A DNA stretch of 64,000 nt from Saxidomus purpurata. Lineage: Eukaryota > Mollusca > Bivalvia > Venerida > Veneridae. Both the position numbers and the translations under genes were made by a program. Below, piece by piece: positions 11,355 to 23,456 of the stretch (position 1 is its first letter; each line of letters begins with the position of its first letter). The DNA lies in NCBI GenBank assembly GCA_022818135.1, contig JAFMSR010000002.1, positions 21,399,480-21,463,479 of the forward strand. Direction: 5' to 3'. Below the pieces are notes generated by a model. That model saw nothing but the letters and a program-made list of their open reading frames with translations. It was not told the DNA's origin and ran no database searches.

Positions 11355-11480
11355 CGGATACAGCTCCTTTCGAATACAGCTCCCCCGGGGAGCTGTATTC
11401 GATGCACATTAACGAATACAGCTCCCTTGGTATAGCGGAGCTGTATTCGAACCAAAGCATATGCACATTCGAATAAAGCT
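11355..11480. repeat. Cluster of short hairpins sharing GAATACAGCTCC
   Basis: CGAATACAGCTCC is followed directly by its reverse complement GGAGCTGTATTCG (centre CCCGG, about 11371-11402). A second pair, GAATACAGCTCCC ... GGAGCTGTATTCG, lies at about 11413-11450, with further half-copies before and after. The result is a tandem set of inverted repeats of one 13-mer. The remaining sequence to 11925 shows nothing else. Confidence 0.7.
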
Positions 11481-11924
11481 CAATATAATATGTAAAGAGG
11501 CATGAACAAATTGAAATTAGAAACCTAAATTGCCTTACATTATCTAACACCTATACTGCATGTTACATCTACTCGGTCCGTCTATTTGTCCCTGCATCTG
11601 TCTGTTGTCCTACCCTGTATGTTGTCTCATCCGTCCATCTGACAGGCCGTACACTCTGATGTATATGAGCTTCATTGCGTCAATAATTTTTTGCCTTACA
11701 TGTATGTTCTACCGTCATAAGAAAACGATGAAGGTTTATTGAAAGAAAATAATTCTTCAATATCAGCAAAAATCAGATCTGTTTAATTCCTGATAATAAA
11801 TCTACTAATTATCTCTGGCCCCATTTCAATAACCAAAACATGTTTGTTGCAGTTTAAATTTTAGTACTACACTCACTTAAAATATTGTTTCGGTATAAGA
11901 TCTGTATCAAAAAAATATATACAT

Positions 11925-12100
11925 GTAAATCTTAGTATAACGATTCCGAATATAACGAAAATCCGGATATAAGGAACAAATTGTCCTTGGCCGAGTTATT
12001 TTCATTCTTTTTTTATATGAAATGTCAAATGGATAAAAAAACGGACATAAGGAACTAATTCAATGGTTTCAAGGAGTTCCGTATCAACGGGGTTTACTGT
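11925..12100. repeat. Palindromic dispersed element (one end degenerate)
   Basis: It contains TATAACG, 'CCGGATATAAGGAACAAATT' and the inverse 'ACATAAGGAACTAATT', and ends in 'GGGGTTTACTGT'. It belongs to the same family as 47629-47810 and 63104-63210, which keep both ACAGTAAACTC termini. Confidence 0.5.
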
Positions 12101-12125
12101 ATATTGAGGTTAAAATAGAGTGTTT

Positions 12126-12172
12126 ATCTTGTTGTGGGTATCTTGTTGTGGGTATCTTGTTGTGGGTATCTC
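12126..12172. repeat. Short tandem repeat, three copies of ATCTTGTTGTGGGT-type unit
   Basis: TATCTTGTTGTGGG is repeated three times with no change. Confidence 0.85.
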
Positions 12173-14523
12173 TTACAACTATTTTAGTTATGTTAGTTAT
12201 AAAGAAATATGAAAACAGATTAATTTCACGTTATCGATTGGTTCCCGTAGTTTGCAACATAGTTCATCGTGCAAATAAATTACTTATTCATTATTTCCAT
12301 ATATTTTGTTTCAGTCAATGCATAACACTTTCCTGCACATATCAAATGTTAAAAGATACACTGTCTTAGACATAGGTGGGTACGTTACTATTTATAGAAA
12401 CAAGCAAATTCGGCCCTCGGAATGAAGCAGACTAACTGGAAAGTGTATCGGTTTCAGAAAAAGAAGTATTTTTAAAATCCCACTACCCCACTGAGGCCAA
12501 ATCTCCGACTGAATATTTTTTCTGCAAGGTACAGTCACAAAGAGCTTGCTTGTTGTTAGTTAAATTAAATCAGAACTACTTATTTCAGACAACAATGTTT
12601 TTTAAGTTTCTATAAAGAATATGAAATAAAAGGACTGTGTCCCTTAAGAGCCTTCATTTCTATATATAAAAAACCAGTTTGTTAAAGACTACAAAATTGA
12701 TAATATATAATAATAAATAGTCTTTTAGAAATAGAAGAAGCCTTTTTAAAAGGTCTATGTCACGTGATTTCTATTTCAACTTTAAGGGAGGCGGTGCGGA
12801 GGTGAGGCAAAACGACTTTGGAAATAAGTAACAAGTCTCAACGGTTGCGCAAACAAAGTCTGAGTAAATGGGCAGTCCTCAAGAAATCAAAAACAACAGT
12901 CAATAATATTTTTTTCATTCATACTCTCTTTTCATAATGCCTATGCTGAAGCACTAAAAAGTGCACCGGTATTACCACCGTGAAATCCTGACAATTTTTG
13001 TGTCAAATAGCTTCTATAGTAGTGTCCACGTGTAAAATAAGACTATGGTGAACTATTATTAGTTAAAACAATCTATGGATTCTGAATTGGTCGTGACCTA
13101 TCTATACCGGTCTTCTTCCAAACAAACCAACGAAAAAAAACAGTTGTAAATATATATGTCGGATTTTGCAACTCAAATTTTTAACTATTGCCACAATGAT
13201 GTTTTTTCTGCTTGCTTGCTTTCTTATAATAATAAAATAGGCTGAGGGGCTTATCTAACGTTTCCTTCATTTAAATAATAAACTACTTTAAACTATTCTG
13301 AAAAAAGGGAAACAGGTAAGAAATATTTACTTATAAATTGTATACATTATTCTATTTTATAAATTAATTTTAAAACAAAATAATTATGAAAAGAGAAATA
13401 CCGAATATCTAAATTTTAATACCATCTGATTCACGTAGATGGTAAATATCTATTTTAATGTATTGGTATATGTATATTGATATATATATTTGAATTAAAT
13501 AAAAATGACTTGATATGGCTTTAAAATAACGATCTAATTAACAAAATTAATTGTGCTACGCGTTTCATGCAATTCATCAGGCACAATTGTATATTTATAA
13601 ATGCTTACCTGAGATGAATTTACATAACATCAACAAATGTATGAAAACTTTCCAGTCCATTTTGTCCTGGTAAACTTTTATCCCTCTTTGTTGCTGACTT
13701 CTGTAAGTTGCCTAAACTGCTAACAGAAATCTATAAAAGATGCGGTCTTCAGCCGGTAAAATTGATATACAATTAAGTCAACCAATCATCAACCAACAAA
13801 TGTATGAGATGGATCGATATGTCATTTAAAATTAAAATGAAAGAAACATGCACAGAGAGCGGTATCACATATAGACATGGAGTATGGAATAGTGCCTACA
13901 AGCCCTCTGACCGGTGCATAGGTTTACCACCACAATTACATCGGGAATTCTGTCGGCAGCGTTTTATATGATTTTACATTCCAAAATCCTTACACCTTAA
14001 GAGTTTCCTTGAACAAAGAACTTTGCCACCCTTTTTTCAATAAATGTAACTTTTAATGGTACTAGCAAAACTCTCTTGTTTTAATGGATGAATGTTTTGC
14101 TATTGATTTTATTAATGCTTTTTTTTCTTATTTAAAGTTTTAACAAGGCTTCATATTTCAGTTGCAATATGCCAAACATCATGTATATCGCGTATTCTAG
14201 CATAAAATGTGTTGTTTTTGCCCATTTTACCGGTGTTTTAACAGGAGAAAAAACGTGTGTTAACGGGGAGATTCACGCGCCGTTATAACCCGTTTTCATT
14301 TATGCGCAGTACAGGGCCATTGTAAACAATGGACCTGTCTCCAAACTCTTACATCATGTACGGCGTCAACAGTGCCGGGCTTAAAAACCGCTGGTGACGT
14401 CATAAATATGACGTAAACAACACGGACGTTGTCCCGCGCATTATTGAACGTCGTACCAGTAAGAGCGTTTCATTTTTATTTTTATGATTTTTTATGCTAT
14501 TTACGCTAGAATAGCGCTAACGA
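12173..14523. other. Gene-free AT-rich stretch
   Basis: No exon-like or RNA gene signal. ORFs are short and of low-complexity AT-rich composition. Confidence 0.5.
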
Positions 14524-14650
14524 ACGTTTTTTGGTGTTATAACACCTGCAGAAACCCTCAGGATATATTGATGCCCTCGCCCTAACGGGCTCGGGCACCA
14601 ACCATCCCTCGGGATTCTGCAGATGTTATAACACGAAAAAACGTGCGTTA
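14524..14650. repeat. Foldback hairpin, ~45-bp arms
   Basis: ACGTTTTTTGGTGTTATAACAC-CTGCAGAA with CCCTCAGG on the left is inverted on the right as CCCTCGGG-ATTCTGCAGATGTTATAACACGAAAAAACGT. The loop contains a second small palindrome (GCCC-taac-GGGC). It is probably a small hairpin element. Confidence 0.65.
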
Positions 14651-14837
14651 ACCCTAGAGTTTAAACCATGACTACAAGTTTACTGCGTAATACTGGTAAC
14701 TTTACATTAATTATTCAAATGATATCAGAATTCCACGGTGCATGTTTTCTTTTTTCCAACATTACCACTGATCAAAGTACAGCATATATCGTAGACTATT
14801 ATCATGACGCCATTAATGTTCATAAAGCAGAGTTTGA

Positions 14838-14972
14838 TTAATTAAGAAATAATCTACGTCGGTAATGTGCCTGCGGTAATGTGCTTCGCCCTCGTGAATT
14901 ATTCCGCCAGGCACATCACCTCCGGGGAATGCTTCAATTTCGATAAAGCACTCCAAGACATAGATTATTTCG
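14838..14972. repeat. Foldback hairpin beginning GAAATAATCTACGTC
   Basis: GAAATAATCTACGTC near 14843 is inverted as GACATAGATTATTTC near 14958. The interior has inverted 'GGTAATGTGCCTG / CAGGCACAT'-type pairs. It is a short MITE-like hairpin. Confidence 0.6.
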
Positions 14973-16146
14973 ATTCTTATAAGCCGAATTTATGAAAACT
15001 ATCGTAACTACTACCGACCTTTTTTTCAGTTCGGCGGTTAGGTGTAAAATAGCATAAATAGTGGCTGTTGGAATTCACTCCCCTATTCGGGCAACCAGTC
15101 AAGATATCATACATAACTATATTATACAAACTTATTTTAGTTTAATCATCTTATACATAAAATATAAAAACAATACCTGACTGTGACATTATGCAGACGA
15201 CGTTAGATTCAGAACCTAAGAAAGCAGACAATCGTTAATCTGAACTGTTCAACGTTTCAACGTGGAGTAATGACGTCACTGTAATGACGTAAACGTTTTC
15301 ATTCATTGTTTTGTCCCCCGGAATCAAAACACTGTATGACGGTTCATCCTGAATTTTCTTGGCTTTTTTAAAGGAAAACAAGGTGAAGGTATTCTTTGGC
15401 TTACTTGACGCAATCAAAAATAATATTTAGGTTCTAAAACACAACTACATTGTATTTCATGCGACTAATGTATTTATATAGATATTATTTCTCTTTCTAT
15501 ATTTTATTTTCTGCGCGGGAGTAAATTAGAAAAGTCGGAAGGAGCTACTTCCTTGTCCGAAACTCCGCCTTCTTTTCCGAGTGCTTTAATCATATTAATG
15601 CACTCGAATTGACTATAGAAAAATAGCATAGGCATATTAGAATAAACTGTGATACTGCACCTCAGTGCATTGACAATTTCAATATTTGATGGTAGACACA
15701 TAATTCATTAAAGCTACTCTGCGTGAAACCCAATTCCACCAAATGAATTTGGATTCGTTAAACGTATACATCACTCATTGCCTCTGGTACCTGAATTGCA
15801 TTTTCGAAGCATTTTTCTACTGATTCTGAGGATGTCACGTGACTTATTGTTGGAATTTGCTTATACATTGGAAAATGTGAGGAATGTGTGCACAGTCATT
15901 GAAGACAATACAAGTTTATTAAATATTGACAAAATCATGTGCAAGCAAAGGGTCCCTAATAACGGTAGGTAACACTTCGTAGAGGTAATAATAAAAGCCA
16001 ATTAGACATACCGCATTTACTGCTGTACATTAACATGCTGGAACAGTTTAAGGGTGGGTCATGAAGAACTTGGATTATCAGCGAATTTTCATCAATATCC
16101 TCCAGGCTGAACATTTATAAAGTGGGCGCGGTCCCTTAAAGAACTT
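14973..16146. other. Gene-free stretch
   Basis: No recognisable feature. Confidence 0.45.
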
Positions 16147-16838
16147 GATAAACACGTCGAAAATCATGGTAAATTAGAAGATGAGCAAAATGGATTTAGA
16201 AAGAAACGTAGTACGGTAGTTCATTGTGTAATATTATTGAAACTAGAAAAAAGTATAAGTTATCTACATTTGCAGCATTTATTGATTTTAAAAAAGCATA
16301 TGATTTTATTAACAGAAGTAAGCTATGGAAACGTCTTTGTGAGTCAGGAATATCAGGGAAAATGCTAAACGCAGTTAAATCACTTTATACGTCTGTTTCA
16401 TGCACGGTAAGAGTAAATTCGTTCCATACTGACTGGTTTAATGTCAAATCAGGATTACGACAAGGCTGCATTTTATCCCCGTTGCTATTTAATATGTATA
16501 TTAATGACCTGGTTGTATACCTGAAAACATTAAATATTGGAATCAATATTCATGGTGAAAAAGTTTGTATACTACTTTATGCTGATGACTTAGTTTTGTT
16601 AGCAGAAAACTCACAAGACTTACAAACCTTGTTAAATGCTCTAAATGATTGGTGTAGTGTTAATGATATGACTATCAACTACATGAAGAGTAAAATTGTT
16701 CATTTTAGACCCTTGTCAGTTACCAAAAGTAATACATTGTTTTCATGTGGAAATGATATTATTGAAGTTGTGGATAAATATACCTATCTTGGGCTAGTTC
16801 TTAATGAGTATCTAGATTTTAATGTAACTGCTAGATCA
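16147..16838 (+). pseudogene. LINE (non-LTR retrotransposon) reverse transcriptase remnant
   Basis: It encodes a central RT fragment: 'EDEQNGFRKKRST' (palm entry), 'AFIDFKKAYD' (catalytic Asp), 'GLRQGCILSPLLFNMYINDL', 'LLYADDLVLLAE' (YADD catalytic motif), 'INYMKSKI' and 'YTYLGLVL'. There is a one-base frameshift near 16220-16226, between the NGFRKKRST block and the rest. Both ends are missing. No endonuclease domain precedes it, and on the right it stops at a different repeat near 16840. The clade within non-LTR elements is not decided. It is a dead fragment. Confidence 0.9.
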
Positions 16839-16849
16839 CGTTTTGTGTA

Positions 16850-17105
16850 GATCAAGTAGAAATGTGGCCTCTTGAGTGGTTACAAGGTTTTTCTATAATT
16901 TGACCTAGTGACCTAGTTTTTGACCCTATATGACCAAGTATCGAATTGACCGAGATTTCATCAATGTGAATATTTTCACAAAATTCATTAAGGTTAGACT
17001 AAATTGGTGGTCTGTAGAGTTCTTACAAAAAAAACTGTTAACGGACGGACGCCGGACACCTCGTTGGTAACAATAGCTCACCCTTGCGTGCTCAGGTCAG
17101 TTAAC
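16850..17105. repeat. Dispersed repeat ending in AGCTCAC/GCTCAGGT hairpin
   Basis: Contains 'TGACCTAGTGACCTAGTTTTTGACC', 'GATTTCATCAATGTGAATATT', 'GGACGGACGCCGGACACC' and the closing 'AGCTCACCCTTGCGTGCTCAGGT'. It abuts the broken LINE and shares its closing hairpin type with 3487-3517. Confidence 0.6.
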
Positions 17106-18444
17106 AACTGTGTATGAATGTTTAACGAAGCTACAACACTTCTTAGTTCGCGAATTCATGATACCGGTTATTACTGCGAGTTTAGCTGAAACGTTTGATC
17201 ATTGTTGACAAGTTGTTCAATTCAGGTATTAATTACAACTTTTATGTGCTTAAAATCACATCCAGTTCTACACTGGTGAAAGCAGTATAGTTTGTTGGAC
17301 ACTGAAAATGATACTAACAGTATGTTTGAAAATTTTGTTTATTTTTTTTTTCAGAAAATGCCATCAAAGCATTTGGGGGGGGAATGTGTCAGAAATTCAT
17401 AACTTCTACGTGTCCAAACCCGCTGACGTCGCGAAAACTTCAAGACTTGTTGAAGAAGATGATCCGACAATCAATACAATCCTTTTCATGGTTCACCTGC
17501 GCAAAGGTGCCAACAGTTCCAACACTGGATACTAGTGTTCGATAGGCGCACAGCCCCGATAAACCAATGGTAACTTTCGATTATTGTTGGCGTTAAAATC
17601 TATTTCAGCATATATTTAAATAAAAAAGCACCTATTTGGCAAACAAATAACACATAGCTGCGGTTCAAGAAACTCCATAATTGTTCAACATATTCGGTGA
17701 TCTCGTTTGTTTCAGCAGGTCAGACTCGTAATATCTCTTAAATTCAAGGTGGGTGTGGTTGTTTTGCTTTGAACTCACGGGCACAAATGTTTTCTCAGTA
17801 GTCCGTTAACTTGCATATCTCTGCAATCTACTTTTCGACTCGTCTCCGAACTGACTTAAAAGCAGAGCTTATGGATCTATTAACAACGATAAATCAAAGA
17901 TAATGATATTTTAAAAGATTGAATAGATATTACAAATGTGTGCGATGTGAAAAGAGATTGTAAGTGGTAGATTAATACTAAAAGGCTAATGAATAAGTCT
18001 TGTTACTAATAGTAAGTGATAGCATATATATATATATTATATATAACACTCGGAGTATGCTTTACATAATTCATAGCAGACTGTTATCTACGCGCAGGAA
18101 GAAATGTCGATAACTCGACCGAAGTGGGCCTTAGAACGGTGTCTTAATTAAATAATTGCCATGTCCCCATTCATTTTCAATTTTATTTTTGCCTTCCGTG
18201 AGACAGCTTCATAGTTTTTTGTAATATAAGCAAAACTGTTGCATAAATTACACATTTTATCTAAAAGAAACTTTGTACATGTATATTTTAATTTGGCTAT
18301 ACATGTATTTGATGACACCAACACTCCACTTTCTTGTTTAAAAAGAAAATGAAACAGATGAGACAAGCCAAACGTTGAATCCTGGCATCAAGACCAACGC
18401 CCCTGGAAGAGGTTAGTTATTTTATGTCATTTTAGAGGATAGTG
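17106..18444. other. Gene-free stretch
   Basis: Nothing recognisable apart from a short (TA)n tract near 18027. Confidence 0.45.
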
Positions 18445-18645
18445 CAAGGTATAGAACCGCGTCCCGTTGCAAAGACACCACTGGTTCCTTAAGATACCCG
18501 GTGTACATCACCGTTACATCGGACCTCGGTTTTAGGTCTCATCCGAAAGACCATTAGTAATATATTAATGGAGGAGCGGGGGTCGAACATGTGATTCCTG
18601 GATTACCAGTCCAGCATGTTAACCTCTAGATCAATGATCCACTCC
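18445..18645 (-). mobile_element. tRNA-derived SINE
   Basis: On the minus strand a tRNA-like head (GATCTAGAGGTTAACATGCTGG ... ATGTTCGACCCCC, B-box-like) is followed by 'TTTCGGATGAGACCTAAAACCG' and 'AGGTCC'. It ends near 'GCAACGGGACGCGG'. The GGATGAGACxTAAAACCGAGGTCC core recurs in animal SINEs. Confidence 0.6.
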
Positions 18646-19904
18646 AAGCAGGTATTTAATAATTTGGGTTTAATCTTATCTGCCTTGATTGACCTTCCAT
18701 ATACCGGAAGATGACTGTCTAACAACCTTTCACGACTCACAAAGTGTTACAATGTGTTTTTCGTTAAGTGGTAAGTACTTTGGAGGTTTACAAAACATAT
18801 TTGATTATGCGCTGCATTGTAGAAACCCACCACGGTTTTTAGAGGACTCTTGTAATATGATTCGAACATGGTAATTTATTTTCATGCAGTATCGTTTTAT
18901 TGTGGTATTTTTGTGAAACCGCCATTAAAATTTCCAGTAGTTTTATGAAATCATGATAACTCTATAAAAATGTACATGTATTTTGAGTGGTTAAATTTCT
19001 GTCCCGGACATATCCCGGCTTAAACTATTTACTATGTAGCAGAAAAAAATATAATAAAATACGAAAATCCAAACCAATATCTTCTCTTGTTTTAACTAAA
19101 ATAACTTGCATTTGTGACCTTGACAGCTACTGTAACGTTGGTCGTAAATTTGGGTTAATGTGGGTCTTAAATACGGACCGAATCTCCAAGGTTCGCATCT
19201 TCCTCCGAATAATCCATGTTGATTTCGATCATAAGGAATCATGGAATCATACAGTGGCCTCTGATATCCTAATTGATATTAAACTTGACGCTTAAAAGCC
19301 CGATCAATTAATGGAAGCTCGTAATTTAACGATATGAATTATTTGTAAATTTGCTAATGAAAGAAATTCTAATGGGTGTATATTGCTTTTTTCAGTTAAT
19401 AAAAATCTACAACTGCGTCATACGTTTTCTATTGAAGGTAAGGAAAGATAATATGAGACCTGCTGAACAGAAGCCGACGGTCCTGATTAATGCAGGTCAA
19501 CCTATTTAGGATTGTATTCAACTGTTACCTAGTTACACTAATTCGGTTCCGTGCAATTGCACAAGAACTACAAAAAAATGTACTGTTAATAATTTGAACT
19601 TAAAGCTATCTTTTCCCTTTTGCAAGCCGGTATTAATTTCTACTTAGGATTTTACTATTATAACAGTCTTAAACTGCAAACATCTTAAGATATCAGAAAC
19701 ACATGGCTTAAAATTTCTCTGTTCCCATGATTCAAAGCGAAAGCTGGATACCAAAGGTAAAGCTGGTTGGTGTATTCAAACTGACCAATGAAAGCATGCC
19801 TTACAACCCAGATTTCGGGCCATTAATCAGTTACAAGAAGTCAAATGGTCCCAAACCAGTCATAAAATGTTGTTTTCGAGAAAGTTAGAACACCTGGCTA
19901 ATGG
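18646..19904. other. Gene-free stretch
   Basis: No recognisable feature. Confidence 0.45.
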
Positions 19905-20290
19905 TGCTTTTTTTATCCAGCGAATATGGCAACAGGCTCCATCCATCGGTGAGTCAGTCCGTCCGTCACACTTTTTGTCCGGAGCATAACTATGAAAGGA
20001 CCTTAACTCTACTTGTCCTATTTTTTAATTATCTCCCTTTATTGAATTTTCTTGTCCGGGCCATAACTCCTTAAGTACTGAACTGAATTGATTCAAATTA
20101 CATACAGTAATAGAGGACATTAAGATGTAGTGCAGTGTCCAAGAACCATAACTCAAATTTACCCTGGTTTTGAGTTATCTCCCTTTATTGATTTTTGCAT
20201 AAAACGGAGTTACTATTAATGTTCAAGCATACAATTATTTCAGAGTTTTAAAGTAGAAGTGCGACATTAACACAGAGAAAGTGCAGGTGA
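19905..20290. repeat. Dispersed repeat with ~145-bp modules (CTTGTCCGGGCCATAACT family)
   Basis: It has two modules with 'TTGTCCGGAGCATAACT / TTGTCCGGGCCATAACT', 'AAGTGCGACATT / TAGTGCAGTGTCC' and 'GTTATCTCCCTTTATTG'. It is related to the tandem modules at 45330-46110 in intron 5 of the Mask gene. Confidence 0.6.
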
Positions 20291-20441
20291 ATAACCCTCA
20301 ACACGTTATAATTACCAATATTTTATCAAATTAGAACCTATACCATATACATTCCTCTCACTTCAGATTTCTGGTCATAGAAAAGCACTCGACGGGGAAA
20401 TGGCCATGGAATGGTAACGACGCTTGGCAATAAACTTTAAA

Positions 20442-21768
20442 CTTTATAACTCCTACGTAGGAGATAAAAAAGCCTAATTAGGATATTGTAACTCCTACGT
20501 AGCAGATAAAAAAGCCTAATTAGGAGTTTATAACTCCTACGTAGGACTTTATAACTCCTACGTAGGACTTTATAACTCCTACGTAGGAGATAAAAAAGCC
20601 TAATTAGGAGTTTTTACGAAGTCCTAATTAGGCTTTTTTTCTGCTACGTAGGAGTTATAAAGTCCTACGTAGGAGTTATAAAGTCCTAATTAGGCTTTTT
20701 TATCTCCTACGTAGGAGTTATAAAGTCCTACGTAGGAGTTATAAACTCCTACGTAGGAGTTATAAGCTCCTAATTAGGCTTTTTTATCTCCTACGTAGGA
20801 GTTACAAAGTCCTAATTAGGCTTTTTTATCTCCTACGTAGGAGTTATAAAGTCCTACGTAGGAGTTATAAACTCCTAATTAGGCTTTTTATCTTCTACGT
20901 AGGAGTTACAAAGTCCTACGTAGGAGTTATAAAGTCCTACGTAGGAGTTATAAACTCCTAATTAGGCTTTTTTATCTCCTACGTAGGAGTTATAAAGTCC
21001 TACGTAGGAGTTATAAAGTCCTACGTAGGAGTTATAAACTCCTAATTAGGCTTTTTTATCTCCTACGTAGGAGTTACAAAGTCCTAATTAGGCTTTTTTA
21101 TCTCCTACGTAGGAGTTATAAAGTCCTACGTAGGAGTTATAAAGTCCTACGTAGGAGTTATAAACTCCTAATTAGGCTTTTTTATCTCCTACGTAGGAGT
21201 TACAAAGTCCTAATTAGGCTTTTTTATCTCCTACGTAGGAGTTATAAAGTCCTACGTAGGAGTTATAAACTCCTAATTTGGCCTTTTTATCTCCTACGTA
21301 GGAGTTACAAAGTCCTAATTAGGCTTTTTTATCTCCTACGTAGGAGTTATAAAGTCCTACGTAGGAGTTATAAACTCCTAATTAGGCTTTTTTATCTTCT
21401 ACGTAGGAGTTACAAAGTCCTACGTAGGAGTTATAAAGTCCTACGTAGGAGTTATAAACTCCTAATTAGGCTTTTTTATCTCCTACGTAGGAGTTATAAA
21501 GTCCTACGTAGGAGTTATAAACTCCTAATTAGGCTTTTTTTATCTCCACGTAGGAGTTACAAAGTCCTAATTAGGCTTTTTATCTCCTACGTAGGAGTTA
21601 TAAAGTCCTACGTAGGAGTTATAAACTCCTAATTAGGCCTTTTTATCTCCTACGTAGGAGTTATAAAGTCCTACGTAGGAGTTATAAAGTCCTACGTAGG
21701 AGTTATAAAGTCCTACGTAGGAGTTATAAACTCCTAATTAGGCTTTTTTATCTCCTACGTAGGAGTTA
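20442..21768. repeat. Array of 21-bp palindromic units with one orientation switch
   Basis: About 60 units of 21 bp. Type A is TCCTACGTAGGA plus GTTATAAAG/C. Type B is TCCTAATTAGGC (or -GA) plus TTTTTTATC. The 12-bp cores TCCTACGTAGGA and TCCTAATTAGGA are perfect palindromes; with flanking A/T the first extends to 16 bp (ACTCCTACGTAGGAGT). The left ~160 bp (20442-20610) runs in one orientation and the remaining ~1150 bp in the opposite one, switching at TTTTTACGAAG near 20611. A and B occur in short runs (A-A-B, A-A-A-B, A-B) and not in strict alternation. No flanking inverted repeat was found outside the array, unlike 4415-6045. Confidence 0.9.
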
Positions 21769-23456
21769 CTCTTTTTTATAGAACATTATGAATTGGCACC
21801 AGGACGCTTCCGTAAAATACTTACCGTCGTCAAACACTGTAAATATTTTATTACTTTTGATTTACTCATTAAATTAATTTGCCATTTTGTCCAATGTATC
21901 AGTTTTAATTTTAATGTAGAAACAAATGTGAGTGAAGCAATTTATTACCGTTATGCAGTTAGACTAATATATACTTTGCTTGTAAAACCACTACTATGAT
22001 TACACTACGTCCTGGAGGCGGCGTGTATATTTGAATCCAGTAAGTAAAATTTACATGGGATGACGTAACTACTTTTAGACTGTAGACTGATTTCACAGTG
22101 TGTTCTTTTGTAACAAGCGGTCTTTTGATTTGAGATCGCGAACCAGTCTAAATTTTACGGAAATTTTTACTTCCCTCGATATGGGTTGTTCGTTCAGATT
22201 TTAAAAACATACCTTTGTCGGTATCAAATTTTACTCCCTTAATCAAAAAAGCATAATGTGACAGCAGCCCATTTCCATACAGAGGAAAAAATGACTATAG
22301 ACTTGACGTAGAATCATCTTTTTTAGCATTAAACATTAACAAATGGTCAGCCATATACAAAATTAGAGTGCAAAAAGATTAGGTTTGGTTAATCACCATA
22401 CATTAAATCCAACATTACTAATTATCGCAACCCCCACTCCATTTGGCAGCGTTCAAACATTTGACTTGTAGATATTTATTTTGCCGAGAATATACATTCG
22501 AAGCCTGTCATTTTATTGCACAATGATGGTTTGTATATATACATGTAGTACAATTGATATAGATAATAAAATGATAGAATTCCATTATAGAATATTTGTA
22601 TATTTTATATCTGATTATCAGTGATATGTCGCTTTCTATCACGATACACTGCCTTTCTTGCTTTTTTTACTTTTCTTTTCTCGTTTCGTATATAATTGTA
22701 TTTTGTTGGCGGTTATTGCGAACAGCAATGTTCGCAATATGTGGCGGCTTATTATTGGCCAACATTTGATTGCGGAATTAAGTTACATTGTATTAATGCA
22801 ATACTCATTTACTGTGTTTTTCATTATAACATGCATAATACTAGTAGTTACAGAAAAATGTATATTTCTCTTTATAATATGTATGTATTGTTTGCATATT
22901 TTGTTGATCATGATAAATGTTCATGCATTATGTATTTTGATACATTTTATACATTTTTCAAGTAACTTGTCATTTATTAAAATGACATATTTCATTTCAA
23001 TTGGACTATGTGTTTTCCTTATCCCTTGCAATCAAACATAGAATAACCCCTTCAAGTAATCGGCAGACATAAAAACATGTTATTACAATAGTTCATGTAG
23101 TACTTTACTTTCTATTAGTCTGTAACACTTGAAAACGTCAGTATCACAGAGACAAAATAACCCCGTAAACATAGTTGATGTCTTGATGGATATAAATGTA
23201 CATGGATTTGTTAATATATCAATTAACAAGACTGTATTAACAAAACTTTATATTACTTCAGATAATTCATTTGTATTATTTTATTACGTAAAAAGTTCAT
23301 ATCTATCAAGATATGATGGTGTTACCTCCAAACTAATGTTAATTATTATGAGCGTTCTAGTACTTTCTCGACTAGTGAATAACGGAGATAAAGTTTGTTT
23401 TTCTGAATATGCACATGTTACGGTACGAACTCAATCACAATGGGGTAGTAAATTGT
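21769..23456. other. Gene-free AT-rich stretch
   Basis: The open frames around 22658-23041 encode long runs of I/F/L/C, typical of AT-rich DNA, and lack any family signature or splice context. Confidence 0.5.

Noticed and set aside
11305..11550. 81-codon minus-strand ORF
   Set aside because: Runs across the hairpin cluster and transposon end. Composition is explained by the repeats.
20442..21768. CRISPR-like regular array
   Set aside because: There are no unique spacers; the linkers are identical. The host is an animal genome and no cas genes are present.
22658..23041. Hydrophobic 127-codon ORF resembling a membrane protein
   Set aside because: AT-rich composition gives I/F/L/C runs. There is no family pattern, no splice sites and an overlapping ORF of similar kind in another frame.
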